Source: Terrabacter aerolatus (GTDB lineage: Bacteria > Actinomycetota > Actinomycetes > Actinomycetales > Dermatophilaceae). From it: a stretch of DNA of 64,000 nucleotides. The notes beneath the pieces were generated by a model. It was not told where the DNA came from and did no database searches. It saw nothing but the letters and a program-made list of their open reading frames with translations. This document shows positions 50,927 to 59,230 of this stretch, in pieces (within the stretch, counting starts at the first letter, position 1; each line of letters begins with the position of its first letter). The stretch is from contig NZ_BJYX01000001.1 of the NCBI RefSeq assembly GCF_007991735.1, positions 372,001 to 436,000 of the forward strand, read 5' to 3'. Made by a program: the position numbers and the translations under genes.

Positions 50927-52195
50927 TCAGGACTGGGTGCGCAGGTAGCGCCCGAAGTGGGGCACGGTGAAGGCGATGAGGCCGCGCTCACCGGAGTAGA
51001 TGAGGCCCTTCTTGATGAGGGCGTCGCGGGCGGGCGACAGCGACTGCGGCTTGCGCCCGAGCACGTCCGCCACGGCCGAGGTCGGCACGGCCTCCCGCTC
51101 GGTCACCCCATCGCGCACGTATGCCGCGACGTCGCCCTCAGCGTCGTCCAGGCCTCCCGAGTCCGCCTGTGCCACAGACGGGTTCACGAGTGCTGCGTCT
51201 GCCATCGCCCGGAGGTACTCGCGCTCCGCCGGGGTCGCACGCTCGAACCGCGATCCGAAGAAGCCCACGGCGAGCTCGGACTCTGCCTCGGGCACCGCCA
51301 CGCGGATGTCCTCCGCCGTCACCGGTGAGCTCGGCGCGACGTCCCAGACGACCTTGCCGTACGCCTGGATGAAGTAGGGATAGCCGGCCGTCACGGCATA
51401 CATCTCGTCGAGGGCCTCGGGGGTGAACTCGCACGCCTCCTCGGCGGCCGGGCCGACGAGCGCCCGGTCGGCGGCCTCGCGCGGCAACCGATCGATGCGG
51501 GAATAGCGAAAGAGCCTCTCGGAGTAGGACTTCGAGGCCGACAGCACGGCCGGCAGGTGCGGCAGCCCGGCCCCGACGACGATGACGGGCAGGCCCGACT
51601 GCGAGATCTCGTGGCAGGCCGCGCACAGGGCGGAGACGTCCTCGGGGTCGAGGTCCTGCATCTCGTCGATGAAGAAGGCGACGCCCTTGCCGACGTCGGC
51701 CGCCAGGCCCCCGATGTCGGTGAGCAGTTCGACGAGGTCGATCTCGACGTCGCCCGAGTCGGCGCGGCCCGTCACTGCGGGCACGTCGATGCCGGGGTGC
51801 CACCTCTCACGCAGCTTGGCCCCGGTCGGGGCGTCGCGCAGCGCGAACGCCTTGATGCTCCCCAGCACCTGGTCGACGTCGTCGCCACGCGGGTGGCCGA
51901 GCTCGCGCACCGCCTGGTGGGCGGCGGCGGCGAGCGGCCGGCGCAGGCGCTGGTCGGGGCGCGCCTCGAACTTGCCTGTGCCCCAGTCGGCCCGGACGGC
52001 TGACGAGCGAAGAGCGTTGAGCAGCACCGTCTTTCCGACGCCGCGCAGGCCGGTCAGCACGATCGAGCGTTCGGCGCGTCCGCGGGCGATCCGCTCGAGG
52101 ACGACGTCGAAGGTGCGCAGCTGCTCGTCGCGCCCGGCGAGCTCGGGCGGGCGCTGGCCCGCGCCCGGGGCGTACGGGTTCGTGATCGGGTCCAC
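50927..52195 (-). CDS. AAA ATPase with winged-helix C-terminus (Orc1/Cdc6-like)
   Basis: 422 residues. GLRGVGKT (49-56) is Walker A, FFIDEMQDLD Walker B, PREAADRALVGPAAEEACEF a lid-like region, and the C-terminus PTSAVADVLGRKPQSLSPAR DALIKKGLIYSGERG a winged helix. Similar stand-alone ATPases are common in actinobacteria; role unknown. GTG 52195. A 10-bp-arm inverted repeat lies about 100 bases upstream. Confidence 0.83.
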   Translation of the reverse strand: MDPITNPYAPGAGQRPPELAGRDEQLRTFDVVLERIARGRAERSIVLTGLRGVGKTVLLNALRSSAVRADWGTGKFEARPDQRLRRPLAAAAHQAVRELGHPRGDDVDQVLGSIKAFALRDAPTGAKLRERWHPGIDVPAVTGRADSGDVEIDLVELLTDIGGLAADVGKGVAFFIDEMQDLDPEDVSALCAACHEISQSGLPVIVVGAGLPHLPAVLSASKSYSERLFRYSRIDRLPREAADRALVGPAAEEACEFTPEALDEMYAVTAGYPYFIQAYGKVVWDVAPSSPVTAEDIRVAVPEAESELAVGFFGSRFERATPAEREYLRAMADAALVNPSVAQADSGGLDDAEGDVAAYVRDGVTEREAVPTSAVADVLGRKPQSLSPARDALIKKGLIYSGERGLIAFTVPHFGRYLRTQS

Positions 52196-52292
52196 GCTCG
52201 GAGGCTATACGCGTCTCTACGGCAAACCTGAGACATCCGCAGACAGCGCCATCGGCGAGTCGCGGGGTTGCCGTCACACGGAGCAACTCGAC

Positions 52293-52321
52293 GGAATCCG
52301 AAGTGACTTGATTCGGATTCC
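52293..52321. promoter_or_regulatory. 10-bp-arm inverted repeat upstream of the AAA ATPase gene
   Basis: GGAATCCGAA (52293-52302) and TTCGGATTCC (52312-52321) around nine bases. It is 98 bases before the ATPase start and 22 bases before the pdxY terminator. Could be an operator for the ATPase gene or an additional terminator stem; AT content is higher than around it. Confidence 0.5.
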
Positions 52322-52334
52322 ACTGAATTCGGGC

Positions 52335-52384
52335 AAGAAAAAGCGCCGTTCCGCACGGTCAGGGGTGGTCATGCGGAACGGCGC
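52335..52384 (-). terminator. rho-independent terminator of pdxY
   Basis: GCGCCGTTCCGCA (52343-52355) and TGCGGAACGGCGC (52372-52384) form a perfect 13-bp stem with a 16-base loop. On the minus strand it is followed by TTTTTCTT (52342-52335). It lies 34 bases after the pdxY stop. This is the only classical stem plus U-tract terminator I found. Confidence 0.9.
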
Positions 52385-52417
52385 GTTGCGACTATAACGC
52401 GGTTTTGGGCGAAACGG

Positions 52418-53266
52418 TCAAGCGACCGACAAGATTTCAAAAATCTCGTTCGGGTGCGCGATGGCGTCCTGCTCCGCCACGAGGAGCATCTCGTCGGAGC
52501 CGCTCGCGTGCGTGCGCTCGAGGACGGCATACATCGTGGCCGCCGTACGTCGCAGGGCCACCTCGGCCCCGTCGGTCAGGTAGTGCGCGAGGAAGACCGC
52601 GGCGGTGACGTCGCCGCCCCCGCGGACGGTCATCGGCAGCATGGGGGTCGTGACGACCCACGCGTCGTCGGCGGTGATGCAGGCCATCTGGATCGAGTCG
52701 GCCGGGGTGTCGGACGTCAGTGCCGACGTCACGAGCACGACCTTCGGCCCGCGCGCGACGAGCTCGCGCGCAGCGGCCACGAGGTCGGCCTGCGTGGCGA
52801 CCTCGCGCCCGACGAGGTACTCGAGCTCGAACTGGTTCGGCGTCACGATGTCGGCCCGCGGCACGACGTGGTCACGGAGGTACTCCGGGATGCCCTCGCG
52901 CACGAAGAAGCCGCGGCCGACGTCGCCCATCACCGGGTCGCAGCAGTAGACCGCGGCGGGGTTGGCCGCCTTGACGCGCGCGACCGCGTCGAGCACGACC
53001 TCTCCGACGGCCTCGGCGCCCTGGTAGCCCGAGAGCACCGCATCGATCGTCGGGAAGGCGCCGCGCTCCTCGACACCGTCGATGACGGCAGCCACGTCGG
53101 CGGGCGCGATGAGAGGGCCGCGGGTCGAGCCGTAGCCCGTGTGGTTGGAGAACGTCACCGTGAGGACGGGATAGACCTCGTGCCCGAGCCGCTGGAGCGG
53201 GAAGACCGCGGCCGAGTTGCCGGCGTGACCGTAGGCGACGTGGGACTGGATCGACAGGATCTTCAC
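52418..53266 (-). CDS. pdxY: pyridoxal kinase PdxY
   Basis: 282 residues. SIQSHVAYGHAGNSAAVFPL is the PdxY signature start, CCDPVMGDVGRGFF the nucleotide/substrate strand, TPNQFELEYLVG the middle motif and VRGGGDVTAAVFLAHYL the anion-hole GGGD loop with catalytic Asp. Phosphorylates pyridoxal for B6 salvage. GTG 53266. Convergence is absent downstream; the U-tract terminator follows. Divergent from GntR-DUF1648, 53 bases apart. Confidence 0.93.
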   Translation of the reverse strand: MKILSIQSHVAYGHAGNSAAVFPLQRLGHEVYPVLTVTFSNHTGYGSTRGPLIAPADVAAVIDGVEERGAFPTIDAVLSGYQGAEAVGEVVLDAVARVKAANPAAVYCCDPVMGDVGRGFFVREGIPEYLRDHVVPRADIVTPNQFELEYLVGREVATQADLVAAARELVARGPKVVLVTSALTSDTPADSIQMACITADDAWVVTTPMLPMTVRGGGDVTAAVFLAHYLTDGAEVALRRTAATMYAVLERTHASGSDEMLLVAEQDAIAHPNEIFEILSVA

Positions 53267-53297
53267 GCGCCCACCCTAGCCGCTTGCATACCCTAAA

Positions 53298-53320
53298 TAG
53301 TTCTAGTCATAATAGAACTA
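53298..53320. promoter_or_regulatory. GntR operator over the leaderless promoter
   Basis: TAGTTCTA (53298-53305) and TAGAACTA (53313-53320) form a perfect 8-bp-arm dyad with a seven-base centre. Inside it CATAAT (53308-53313) is a -10 and ATG 53320 starts six bases later. A bound regulator would cover the -10 and the start, hence autorepression. Confidence 0.82.
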
Positions 53321-53676
53321 TGCTGTGGCAGGTCGACCCCACCTCGAGCACCCCGCTCCACGCCCAGGTCGCGGCCTGCGTCCGTCGCGAGATGGCCTCG
53401 GGTCGCCTCGCCCGCGGGGACCGCCTCCCGTCGGCCAAGGAGGTCGCCGGCGTCCTCGACGTCAACCTCCACACCGTGCTGCGCGCCTACCAGGCGCTGC
53501 GCGACGAGGGCCTCATCGACCTGCGCCGCGGCCGGGGTGCCATCGTCACCGCCACCGATCCTGCCGGGGACGCCCGCCTGCGATCGCTCGTCGCCGAGCT
53601 CGTCGCCGAGGCCCGCCTCACCGGCACCACCCCCACCGACCTCACCCGACTCATCGAGAGCGAGTTCCAGCGATGA
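53320..53676 (+). CDS. GntR regulator of the YtrA type
   Basis: 118 residues. A short GntR winged helix (PLHAQVAACVRREMASGRLA, SAKEVAGVLDVNLHTVLRAY) with a small C-terminal tail and no large effector domain, the YtrA subgroup, which usually controls an adjacent transporter or membrane gene. Coupled to the DUF1648 gene (ATGA overlap). ATG 53320 is fixed by the promoter and operator. Confidence 0.87.
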   Translation: MLWQVDPTSSTPLHAQVAACVRREMASGRLARGDRLPSAKEVAGVLDVNLHTVLRAYQALRDEGLIDLRRGRGAIVTATDPAGDARLRSLVAELVAEARLTGTTPTDLTRLIESEFQR

Positions 53677-54629
53677 CCACCGACCGTCGCCCCACCCGCG
53701 CCCTCGTCGCGAGCGCCGTCGTCCCCCTCGGCGTCGCGGTCACCGGCACGGCGACGGCGTATGCCGTCCGCGACCGTCTGCCCGACCGGCTGGCCGTGCA
53801 CTGGGGCGTGGACGGGGCGCCCGACCGCTACAGCTCCTTCACCGGTGCGGTCGTGACGGCAGCCGCCCTCACGGTCGCCGTCCCGCTCGCGATCATCGGG
53901 CTCGGGGCACTCATGCACCGCTCGGCCCGCGGGCCGGTCGCCGCCATCGCCGGAGGTCTCTCCGTCGCTCTGGGCGGGCTGCTCTTCGGCGGTCTGCTCG
54001 CGCAGCGTCCGGGCCAGCCGCCTCAGGCCTTCCCGCCGCAGTGGGCGGTGCCGTCCCTCGTGCTGGCCGTGCTCGTCGGCGTCGGTCTGTGGCGCTGGGG
54101 CCGGATCACGCCCCCGGAGGTCACGGGCCCGCGCGGGCCGCTCCCCGCCGACGCCGCACGCCTCGACGTCGCACCGACGACGCGGCTCGCGTGGACCGGG
54201 CGGGCCAGCCTGCCGACCGGGCCCGCACTCGCGCTCGCCGTCGTCGTCGCGCTGCCGCTCGTGTGGGTGGCCCTCGCCGGCCTGCCGTGGGTGTGGCTGC
54301 TGGCGCTCGCCCTCGGCGCCCTGCTCGCCGTCACGCTGTCGGCCCGGGTGGTCGTCGACAGCGCCGGGCTGCGCGTCTCGAGCGCCGGGTTCACGTGGTC
54401 CCGGGTCCCGCTCGAGCGCGTGACGTCGGCGACGACGTGCACGGTGTCGCCCCTGCGCGAGTTCGGCGGCTGGGGCTGGCGCCTCGCGATGGACGGGCGT
54501 CGCGGCTACATCACCCGCGCGGGCGAGGCGCTCGTCGTGCACCGGGTCGGCGAGCCGGACGTCGTCGTGACCGTCGACGACGCCGACGAGGCCGCCGCGG
54601 TCCTCAACACGCTCGCCGCCCGCACCTAG
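53673..54629 (+). CDS. DUF1648-domain membrane protein
   Basis: 318 residues with about six helices. LPDRLAVHWGVDGAPDRYSS near residue 35-55 is the DUF1648 hallmark (W-x-x-x-G-x-P-D). The C-terminal part VVVDSAGLRVSSAGFTWSRV resembles a PH-like bacterial domain. Paired with YtrA-type regulators in many Gram-positives; function unknown. ATG 53673 overlaps the regulator's stop. The 30-bp tandem repeat follows its stop. Confidence 0.88.
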   Translation: MTTDRRPTRALVASAVVPLGVAVTGTATAYAVRDRLPDRLAVHWGVDGAPDRYSSFTGAVVTAAALTVAVPLAIIGLGALMHRSARGPVAAIAGGLSVALGGLLFGGLLAQRPGQPPQAFPPQWAVPSLVLAVLVGVGLWRWGRITPPEVTGPRGPLPADAARLDVAPTTRLAWTGRASLPTGPALALAVVVALPLVWVALAGLPWVWLLALALGALLAVTLSARVVVDSAGLRVSSAGFTWSRVPLERVTSATTCTVSPLREFGGWGWRLAMDGRRGYITRAGEALVVHRVGEPDVVVTVDDADEAAAVLNTLAART

Positions 54630-54630
54630 G

Positions 54631-54690
54631 CCTGGACCGGCCTGAGACGGCGAGGACCGTCCTGAACCGGTCTGAGACGGCGAGGACCGT
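54631..54690. repeat. 30-bp tandem duplication with internal mini-hairpins
   Basis: Two 30-base units, 54631-54660 and 54661-54690, differ at two positions (unit bases 5 and 11). Each holds GACGG-N6-CCGTC, a small hairpin. The array starts one base after the DUF1648 stop and precedes the rhodanese; probably a duplicated terminator-like unit. Confidence 0.85.
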
Positions 54691-54721
54691 CGATCGACAT
54701 CGCCGTGTCAGGATGGATCGC

Positions 54722-55045
54722 ATGAACGCGATCCCCACGACGACCGTGTCCGAGCTGCCCGACGACGCCGTCCTCGTCGACGTCCGCGAGGCCGACGAGT
54801 GGGCTGCGGGCCACGCCCCGAACGCCATCCACATCCCCCTCGGCGAGCTGCCCTCCCGCATCGACGAGCTGCCCGAGACCGATGACACCGTCGCCGTCGT
54901 GTGCCGCATGGGCGGCCGCTCGGCGCGCGCCGTGCAGTGGCTCGTCCAGCAGGGCTACGACGTCACCAACGTCGAGGGCGGCATGGTCGAGTGGCAGCGC
55001 GCCGGCAAGCAGCTCGCCGCCGACGGCGAGCCGAACATCATCTGA
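54722..55045 (+). CDS. single-domain rhodanese
   Basis: 107 residues. VDVREADEWAAGHAPNAIHI opens the rhodanese fold and VVCRMGGRSARAVQWL is the active-site loop (catalytic Cys, CRMGGRS). Cytoplasmic sulfurtransferase; partner unknown. ATG 54722 follows CAGGAT by seven bases; ATG 54713, nine bases upstream in frame, is an alternative. The next gene follows after 26 bases. Confidence 0.88.
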   Translation: MNAIPTTTVSELPDDAVLVDVREADEWAAGHAPNAIHIPLGELPSRIDELPETDDTVAVVCRMGGRSARAVQWLVQQGYDVTNVEGGMVEWQRAGKQLAADGEPNII

Positions 55046-55071
55046 CCCGCGACCCGACGGAGGGTGACCCG

Positions 55072-55593
55072 GTGAACGACCGCGACAGGCACGACGACGC
55101 GCGCCAGCCGGACCCGACGGCCGACGAGTGGTCGGCCTGGCTGCCCCGCCTCGACCCGCCGACGACCCCGCTCCCGCAGCCCTCCGCGCCGCCCGACGCC
55201 GCAGTCCCGCCGGCCCCGTCGCCTGCGCCCGATGCCCCTCACGCTCCGCCGTCGCTGCCGCACCTGCCGCCTCCCCCTGCCACACCGACGAGCTGGTATG
55301 CCGGGTCGTCGCGGCCCGCGCCCATGCCGGCTCCCGCGGGCGCGCCGCTCTACAGCCCACCCCCGCCGAACCGGCTCGGGCTCGCGATCTTCTGCACCGT
55401 GTTCTGCTTCATGCCCTTCGGCATCGTCGCGCTCGTCAAGGCGAGCTCCGTCAACGCCAGATGGGCGCAGGGCCGGCTCGTCGAGGCGCGCCGGGCCTCG
55501 GAGTCGGTCCGGAGCTGGTGCCTCCTCGCCGCCCTCGTCTGGCCCGGGCTCGGCCTCCTGACGGCGTTCACCGCCGTCCTCGGCTTCCGCTGA
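55072..55593 (+). CDS. dispanin (CD225)-like membrane protein with Pro-rich N-terminus
   Basis: 173 residues. The first 95 are Pro/Ala/Ser-rich and probably disordered. Then LGLAIFCTVFCFMPFGIVAL starts the CD225/dispanin pair of helices, with VKASSVNARWAQGRLVEARR as the linking loop and WCLLAALVWPGLGLLTAFTA as the second helix. Function unknown. GTG 55072 with GGAGGG eight bases upstream. Confidence 0.85.
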   Translation: MNDRDRHDDARQPDPTADEWSAWLPRLDPPTTPLPQPSAPPDAAVPPAPSPAPDAPHAPPSLPHLPPPPATPTSWYAGSSRPAPMPAPAGAPLYSPPPPNRLGLAIFCTVFCFMPFGIVALVKASSVNARWAQGRLVEARRASESVRSWCLLAALVWPGLGLLTAFTAVLGFR

Positions 55594-55609
55594 CGCCGCT
55601 CCCGCCCTG

Positions 55610-56332
55610 TCAGGCGACGGGGATCGACGCCGGTCGGGTGCAGACGAGCTCGTCGCCCTGCGGAGCCGCCACGGGGGCCTGCACCACCCCACCCCCTGCC
55701 GACGCTGGACGCGCCTGGGCGACGCGGCCGTCGACCTGCACGCAGAGCTGCCACTGCTTCAGGCCGCGGTCCACCGCGCCCCGCGGCGCCTGGAACGAGT
55801 CGCCCGGGACGTCGAGCACGGGCGGCGACACGGCATACGCCCTCCCGGTGACGCTCGCCCCGGGAGCGATGACGTGGCCACCCATGACGGGCGCGGCGGC
55901 GAAGCGCACGTTCGGCGCCGTCGCGAAACCCTGCTTGCTCAGACGCAGCACCCCGGACTGCTCGTAGACCCACGCGTGCTGCTGGTCCACGCCCCGGGGC
56001 AGCGCGGCGCTCCCGAGGTCGTGGGGCACGAGGTCGTAGGCCAGGAGCGGGGTCGACCCCGTGTTGGTCACCGTGTAGTCGACGACGAGCCCCGGCCGGA
56101 CGGCCATGCCCGACCCGGTCGGGCCGTGGTGCGCGCCTCCTGCCGGAGCCATCGTCGCCTCGAGGCGCACGCCGCCGGACGTCACGGTCTGCACCGGGGC
56201 GACGGACCCGACGGCCGACGTGGGCGCCCCCGGGGAGGGCTCGGCCTGCCCGCAGGCGCTCGTGGCGAGCACCGCGCCGAGAGCGAGCGCGGCACCGGTC
56301 GAGGTCTTCAGGGTCGTCGTCAACGGCTTCAT
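55610..56332 (-). CDS. lipoprotein, DUF4232-like
   Basis: 240 residues. Signal sequence with lipobox LATSACG (Cys near 27); then a beta-rich body with VDYTVTNTGSTPLLAYDLVP and a Gly-rich middle. The exported body resembles DUF4232 lipoproteins of unknown role. ATG 56332 is preferred; GTG 56350 is an in-frame alternative with no better ribosome site. Divergent from the phosphoesterase gene. Confidence 0.75.
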   Translation of the reverse strand: MKPLTTTLKTSTGAALALGAVLATSACGQAEPSPGAPTSAVGSVAPVQTVTSGGVRLEATMAPAGGAHHGPTGSGMAVRPGLVVDYTVTNTGSTPLLAYDLVPHDLGSAALPRGVDQQHAWVYEQSGVLRLSKQGFATAPNVRFAAAPVMGGHVIAPGASVTGRAYAVSPPVLDVPGDSFQAPRGAVDRGLKQWQLCVQVDGRVAQARPASAGGGVVQAPVAAPQGDELVCTRPASIPVA

Positions 56333-56395
56333 GGTGGGAGAGACAACCACGCCGGTCGGATCGTTGCAGTCTGAACCGTTTCGACCCGATCCTGA

Positions 56396-56417
56396 GCGTC
56401 ACCTGAACGTCACCCCC
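56396..56417 (+). promoter_or_regulatory. possible PHO-box direct repeat
   Basis: GCGTCACCTGA (56396-56406) and ACGTCACCCCC (56407-56417) are 11-base direct repeats with the CGTCACC core, spaced like PhoP sites in Streptomyces (consensus about GTTCACC, 11-base units). It is 167 bases before the phosphoesterase start, and such enzymes are often phosphate-regulated, so this is suggestive only. Confidence 0.4.
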
Positions 56418-56583
56418 GAGCCCGCTGGCAGTAGCGCCAAGTCGCGGCGCAGTTTGGGCAAACAGTCCTTAAACGACCTCTCCAGCGGGTATGGGGCGCC
56501 CTCCGGCGGGCGTACTTTTGCCCCGGCCCCGAGCGATGCGCAGGCACGCCAACGGCCGATCCGCCATCGCCAGAGGAGACCCC

Positions 56584-58263
56584 ATGAAACGTTCCGCACG
56601 CCTCGCGCTCGCAGGCGTCGGCGCCGCCGCCCTCGTCGTCCCGGTCGTCGCCACCGCCGGCGCCGTCAGCGCCCACCAGCGGCCGACGTCGCACCCCGCG
56701 ACGGTCAGGACGTCCACGCCGATCAAGCACGTCGTCGTCATCTTCGGCGAGAACGTGTCGTTCGACCACTACTTCGCGACGTACCCGCAGGCCGCCAACA
56801 CCCCGGGCGAGCTCAGCCAGGGCTCGGGCACACCGGCCCCGCGCTTCACCGCCGCGCCGGGCACCCCCCGCAGCATCGCGACGCTCGCGCACGACCACCT
56901 GCTCGCCCCGAACAACCCCAACTCGGTGCAGCCGCAGCGCCTCACGCCCGGCCAGGCCGTGACCTGCGACCAGGACCACACCTACACGAACGAGCAGAAG
57001 GCCTACAACGCCGGCGCCATGGACAAGTTCGTGGAGTTCACGAGCAAGGACGCGTGCGCCGCCCCGACCTTCGGCCGGACCGGCCTGACGATGGACTACT
57101 ACGACGGCAACACGGTCACGGCGATGTGGAACTACGCGCAGCACTACGCGATGAGCGACCACGCCTTCAGCACGACCTTCGGCCCGTCCTCCCCCGGCGC
57201 CATCAACCTCGTCTCCGGGCAGACCCACGGCGTCAAGGAGTTCAACGCCGACGGCACGCCGGCCACGACCCCGGCCGGTGGCGACTACACCGTGCGCTTC
57301 CCCGACGCCAACGGCGTCGGCACCATGACCGGCGACCCGGACCCCGTCTACGACGACTGCTCCAACAACAGCCACGCGAAGAGCTACACCCTCGCCGCCA
57401 TGACGGGACGCAACATCGGCGACCTGCTCAACGCCAAGAAGGTCTCGTGGGGCTGGTTCCAGGGCGGCTTCACGCCGACCACGGCCGCCGCCGGCAGCGC
57501 ACCCGCGGCCTGCCTCACCACGCACACCAACGTCGCGGGGATCTCCTCGACCGACTACAACCCGCACCACGAGCCCTTCCAGTACTACGCGTCGACGGCG
57601 AACCCGCACCACCTGCCGCCGGCGAGCGTCGCCGAGATCGGCCACGACGGCCAGGCGAACCACCAGTACGACATGTCCTCCTTCGACCAGGTCGTCGGCA
57701 CCGACAACCTGCCGGCGGTCAGCTTCCTCAAGGCCCCGAACTACCAGGACGGGCACGCGGGCTACTCCGACCCCCTCGACGAGCAGCGCTTCGTCGTCAA
57801 GGAGGTCAACGCCATCCAGAAGTCGAAGCACTGGAAGGACACGGCGATCGTCCTCGCCTACGACGACTCCGACGGCTGGTACGACCACGTCGCCGCGCAG
57901 GTGAAGAACGCCTCCAACACGACGGACGACGCGGCCTTCTGCACCAACGCAGCCGCCTCCGGCGTGCCGATCGCGCAGGGCTACCAGGACCGCTGCGGCC
58001 CCGGCCCGCGCCAGCCGCTCGTCGTGATCTCGCCCTTCTCGAAGACGAACTACGTCGACCACCACCAGACCGACCAGGCCTCGATCCTGCGCCTCATCGA
58101 GGACAACTGGGGCGTCGGCCGCATCGGTGACGGCTCCGCCGACGCCTGGGCCGGCTCGATGCGCGGCCTGTTCTCGTTCGAGGACTCGCGGGCCCCGCAG
58201 GTCATCCTCGACGAGAACCGGGGCACGGTCGCCTCGGTGCAGCGCACCCGTCACGAGGGCTGA
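56584..58263 (+). CDS. secreted phosphoesterase (phospholipase C / acid phosphatase type)
   Basis: 559 residues. A signal peptide ends near residue 29 (VVATAGAVSAHQ). IKHVVVIFGENVSFDHYFAT is the metal-binding opening of the PF04185 phosphoesterase family; DHHQTDQASILRLIEDNWGV and IVLAYDDSDGWYDHVAAQVK are further metal blocks. Members hydrolyse phospholipids or phosphate monoesters outside the cell. ATG 56584 with AGGAG upstream. A strong hairpin terminator follows. Confidence 0.9.
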   Translation: MKRSARLALAGVGAAALVVPVVATAGAVSAHQRPTSHPATVRTSTPIKHVVVIFGENVSFDHYFATYPQAANTPGELSQGSGTPAPRFTAAPGTPRSIATLAHDHLLAPNNPNSVQPQRLTPGQAVTCDQDHTYTNEQKAYNAGAMDKFVEFTSKDACAAPTFGRTGLTMDYYDGNTVTAMWNYAQHYAMSDHAFSTTFGPSSPGAINLVSGQTHGVKEFNADGTPATTPAGGDYTVRFPDANGVGTMTGDPDPVYDDCSNNSHAKSYTLAAMTGRNIGDLLNAKKVSWGWFQGGFTPTTAAAGSAPAACLTTHTNVAGISSTDYNPHHEPFQYYASTANPHHLPPASVAEIGHDGQANHQYDMSSFDQVVGTDNLPAVSFLKAPNYQDGHAGYSDPLDEQRFVVKEVNAIQKSKHWKDTAIVLAYDDSDGWYDHVAAQVKNASNTTDDAAFCTNAAASGVPIAQGYQDRCGPGPRQPLVVISPFSKTNYVDHHQTDQASILRLIEDNWGVGRIGDGSADAWAGSMRGLFSFEDSRAPQVILDENRGTVASVQRTRHEG

Positions 58264-58294
58264 CCCCCTCGGCGACACACGCCACACGCACGAC

Positions 58295-58328
58295 GGAGCG
58301 GGCCGGGTCACCAGACCCGGCCCGCTCC
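58295..58328. terminator. bidirectional hairpin between convergent genes
   Basis: GGAGCGGGCCGGGT (58295-58308) and ACCCGGCCCGCTCC (58315-58328) form a perfect 14-bp stem with six-base loop, between the phosphoesterase stop and the glycosylase stop. Serves both convergent transcripts. Confidence 0.85.
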
Positions 58329-58343
58329 TCGTCGTCCGGGCCG

Positions 58344-59204
58344 CTACTTGAGCAGGCGGGACAGGCGGCGGTCCGCGAGCGGCTTGCCGCCGGTCTGGCA
58401 GGTCGCGCAGTACTGGAGCGAGGTGTCGGCGAACGACACCTCGCGCACGACGTCACCGCACACGGGGCACGCCTCGCCCGTGCGCGCGTGCACGCGCATG
58501 CCGGCCCGCTTGGCGTCCTTGAGCTCCTTGGCCGGCTTGCCCGACGCCGTCGTGACGGCGCTCGCGAGCGTGTCGCGCAGAGCGGCATACAACCGGTCGA
58601 CGACCTCGGGGGCGAGGGATCCGGCGATGGCGAAGGGACTGATCTTCGCGACGTGGAGGATCTCGTCGGAGTAGGCGTTGCCGACCCCGGCGATGAACTC
58701 CTGGTCGCGCAGCAGCCCCTTGATCTGGGTGCGGCGCCCGTCGAGCATCGACCGGAACGTCTCGAGGGAGAAGTCGTCGGCCATCGGGTCGGGTCCCAGC
58801 CGGGCGATCCCTGGCACCTCGGCCGGGTCCTTGACGATGTATGCCGCGAGCGACTTCTTCGTGCCCGCCTCGGTCAGGTCGAAGCCCGACCCGTCGGACA
58901 GGCGCACCCGCAGCGCGATCGGCGACTTGCCGGGGCGCACGACGGTCGCCGGCAGCTGGTCGGACCAGCGCAGCCAGCCGGCGCGGGCGAGGTGGAAGAC
59001 GAGGTGGGTGCCGTCGGCGTCGATGTCGAGGAACTTGCCGTGCCGGTGCACGCCGTCGACCGGGGCACCCTCGAGCGCCTGCGGCGGCGGGTTGAAGGTC
59101 TTGAGCACGCTGAACGACGCGAGCTCGACCCCCGTGATGGCAAGGCCGGCCGTTCGCTCGGCGAGGAAGTCGACGAGCGCCTGCACCTCCGGCAGCTCAG
59201 GCAT
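58344..59204 (-). CDS. Fpg/Nei-family DNA glycosylase
   Basis: 286 residues. MPELPEVQAL carries the catalytic Pro2 and Glu3, AGVGNAYSDEILHVAKISPF the helix-two-turn-helix, and CPVCGDV ... CATC the C-terminal zinc finger. Removes oxidised bases and cleaves the strand by beta/delta elimination. The Nei-like form is likelier than Fpg because HRHGKFLDIDADGTHLVFHL differs from canonical Fpg, but this is not settled. Confidence 0.9.
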   Translation of the reverse strand: MPELPEVQALVDFLAERTAGLAITGVELASFSVLKTFNPPPQALEGAPVDGVHRHGKFLDIDADGTHLVFHLARAGWLRWSDQLPATVVRPGKSPIALRVRLSDGSGFDLTEAGTKKSLAAYIVKDPAEVPGIARLGPDPMADDFSLETFRSMLDGRRTQIKGLLRDQEFIAGVGNAYSDEILHVAKISPFAIAGSLAPEVVDRLYAALRDTLASAVTTASGKPAKELKDAKRAGMRVHARTGEACPVCGDVVREVSFADTSLQYCATCQTGGKPLADRRLSRLLK

Positions 59205-59230
59205 GGCCCCAGTCTGTCATCCGGAGGGGA

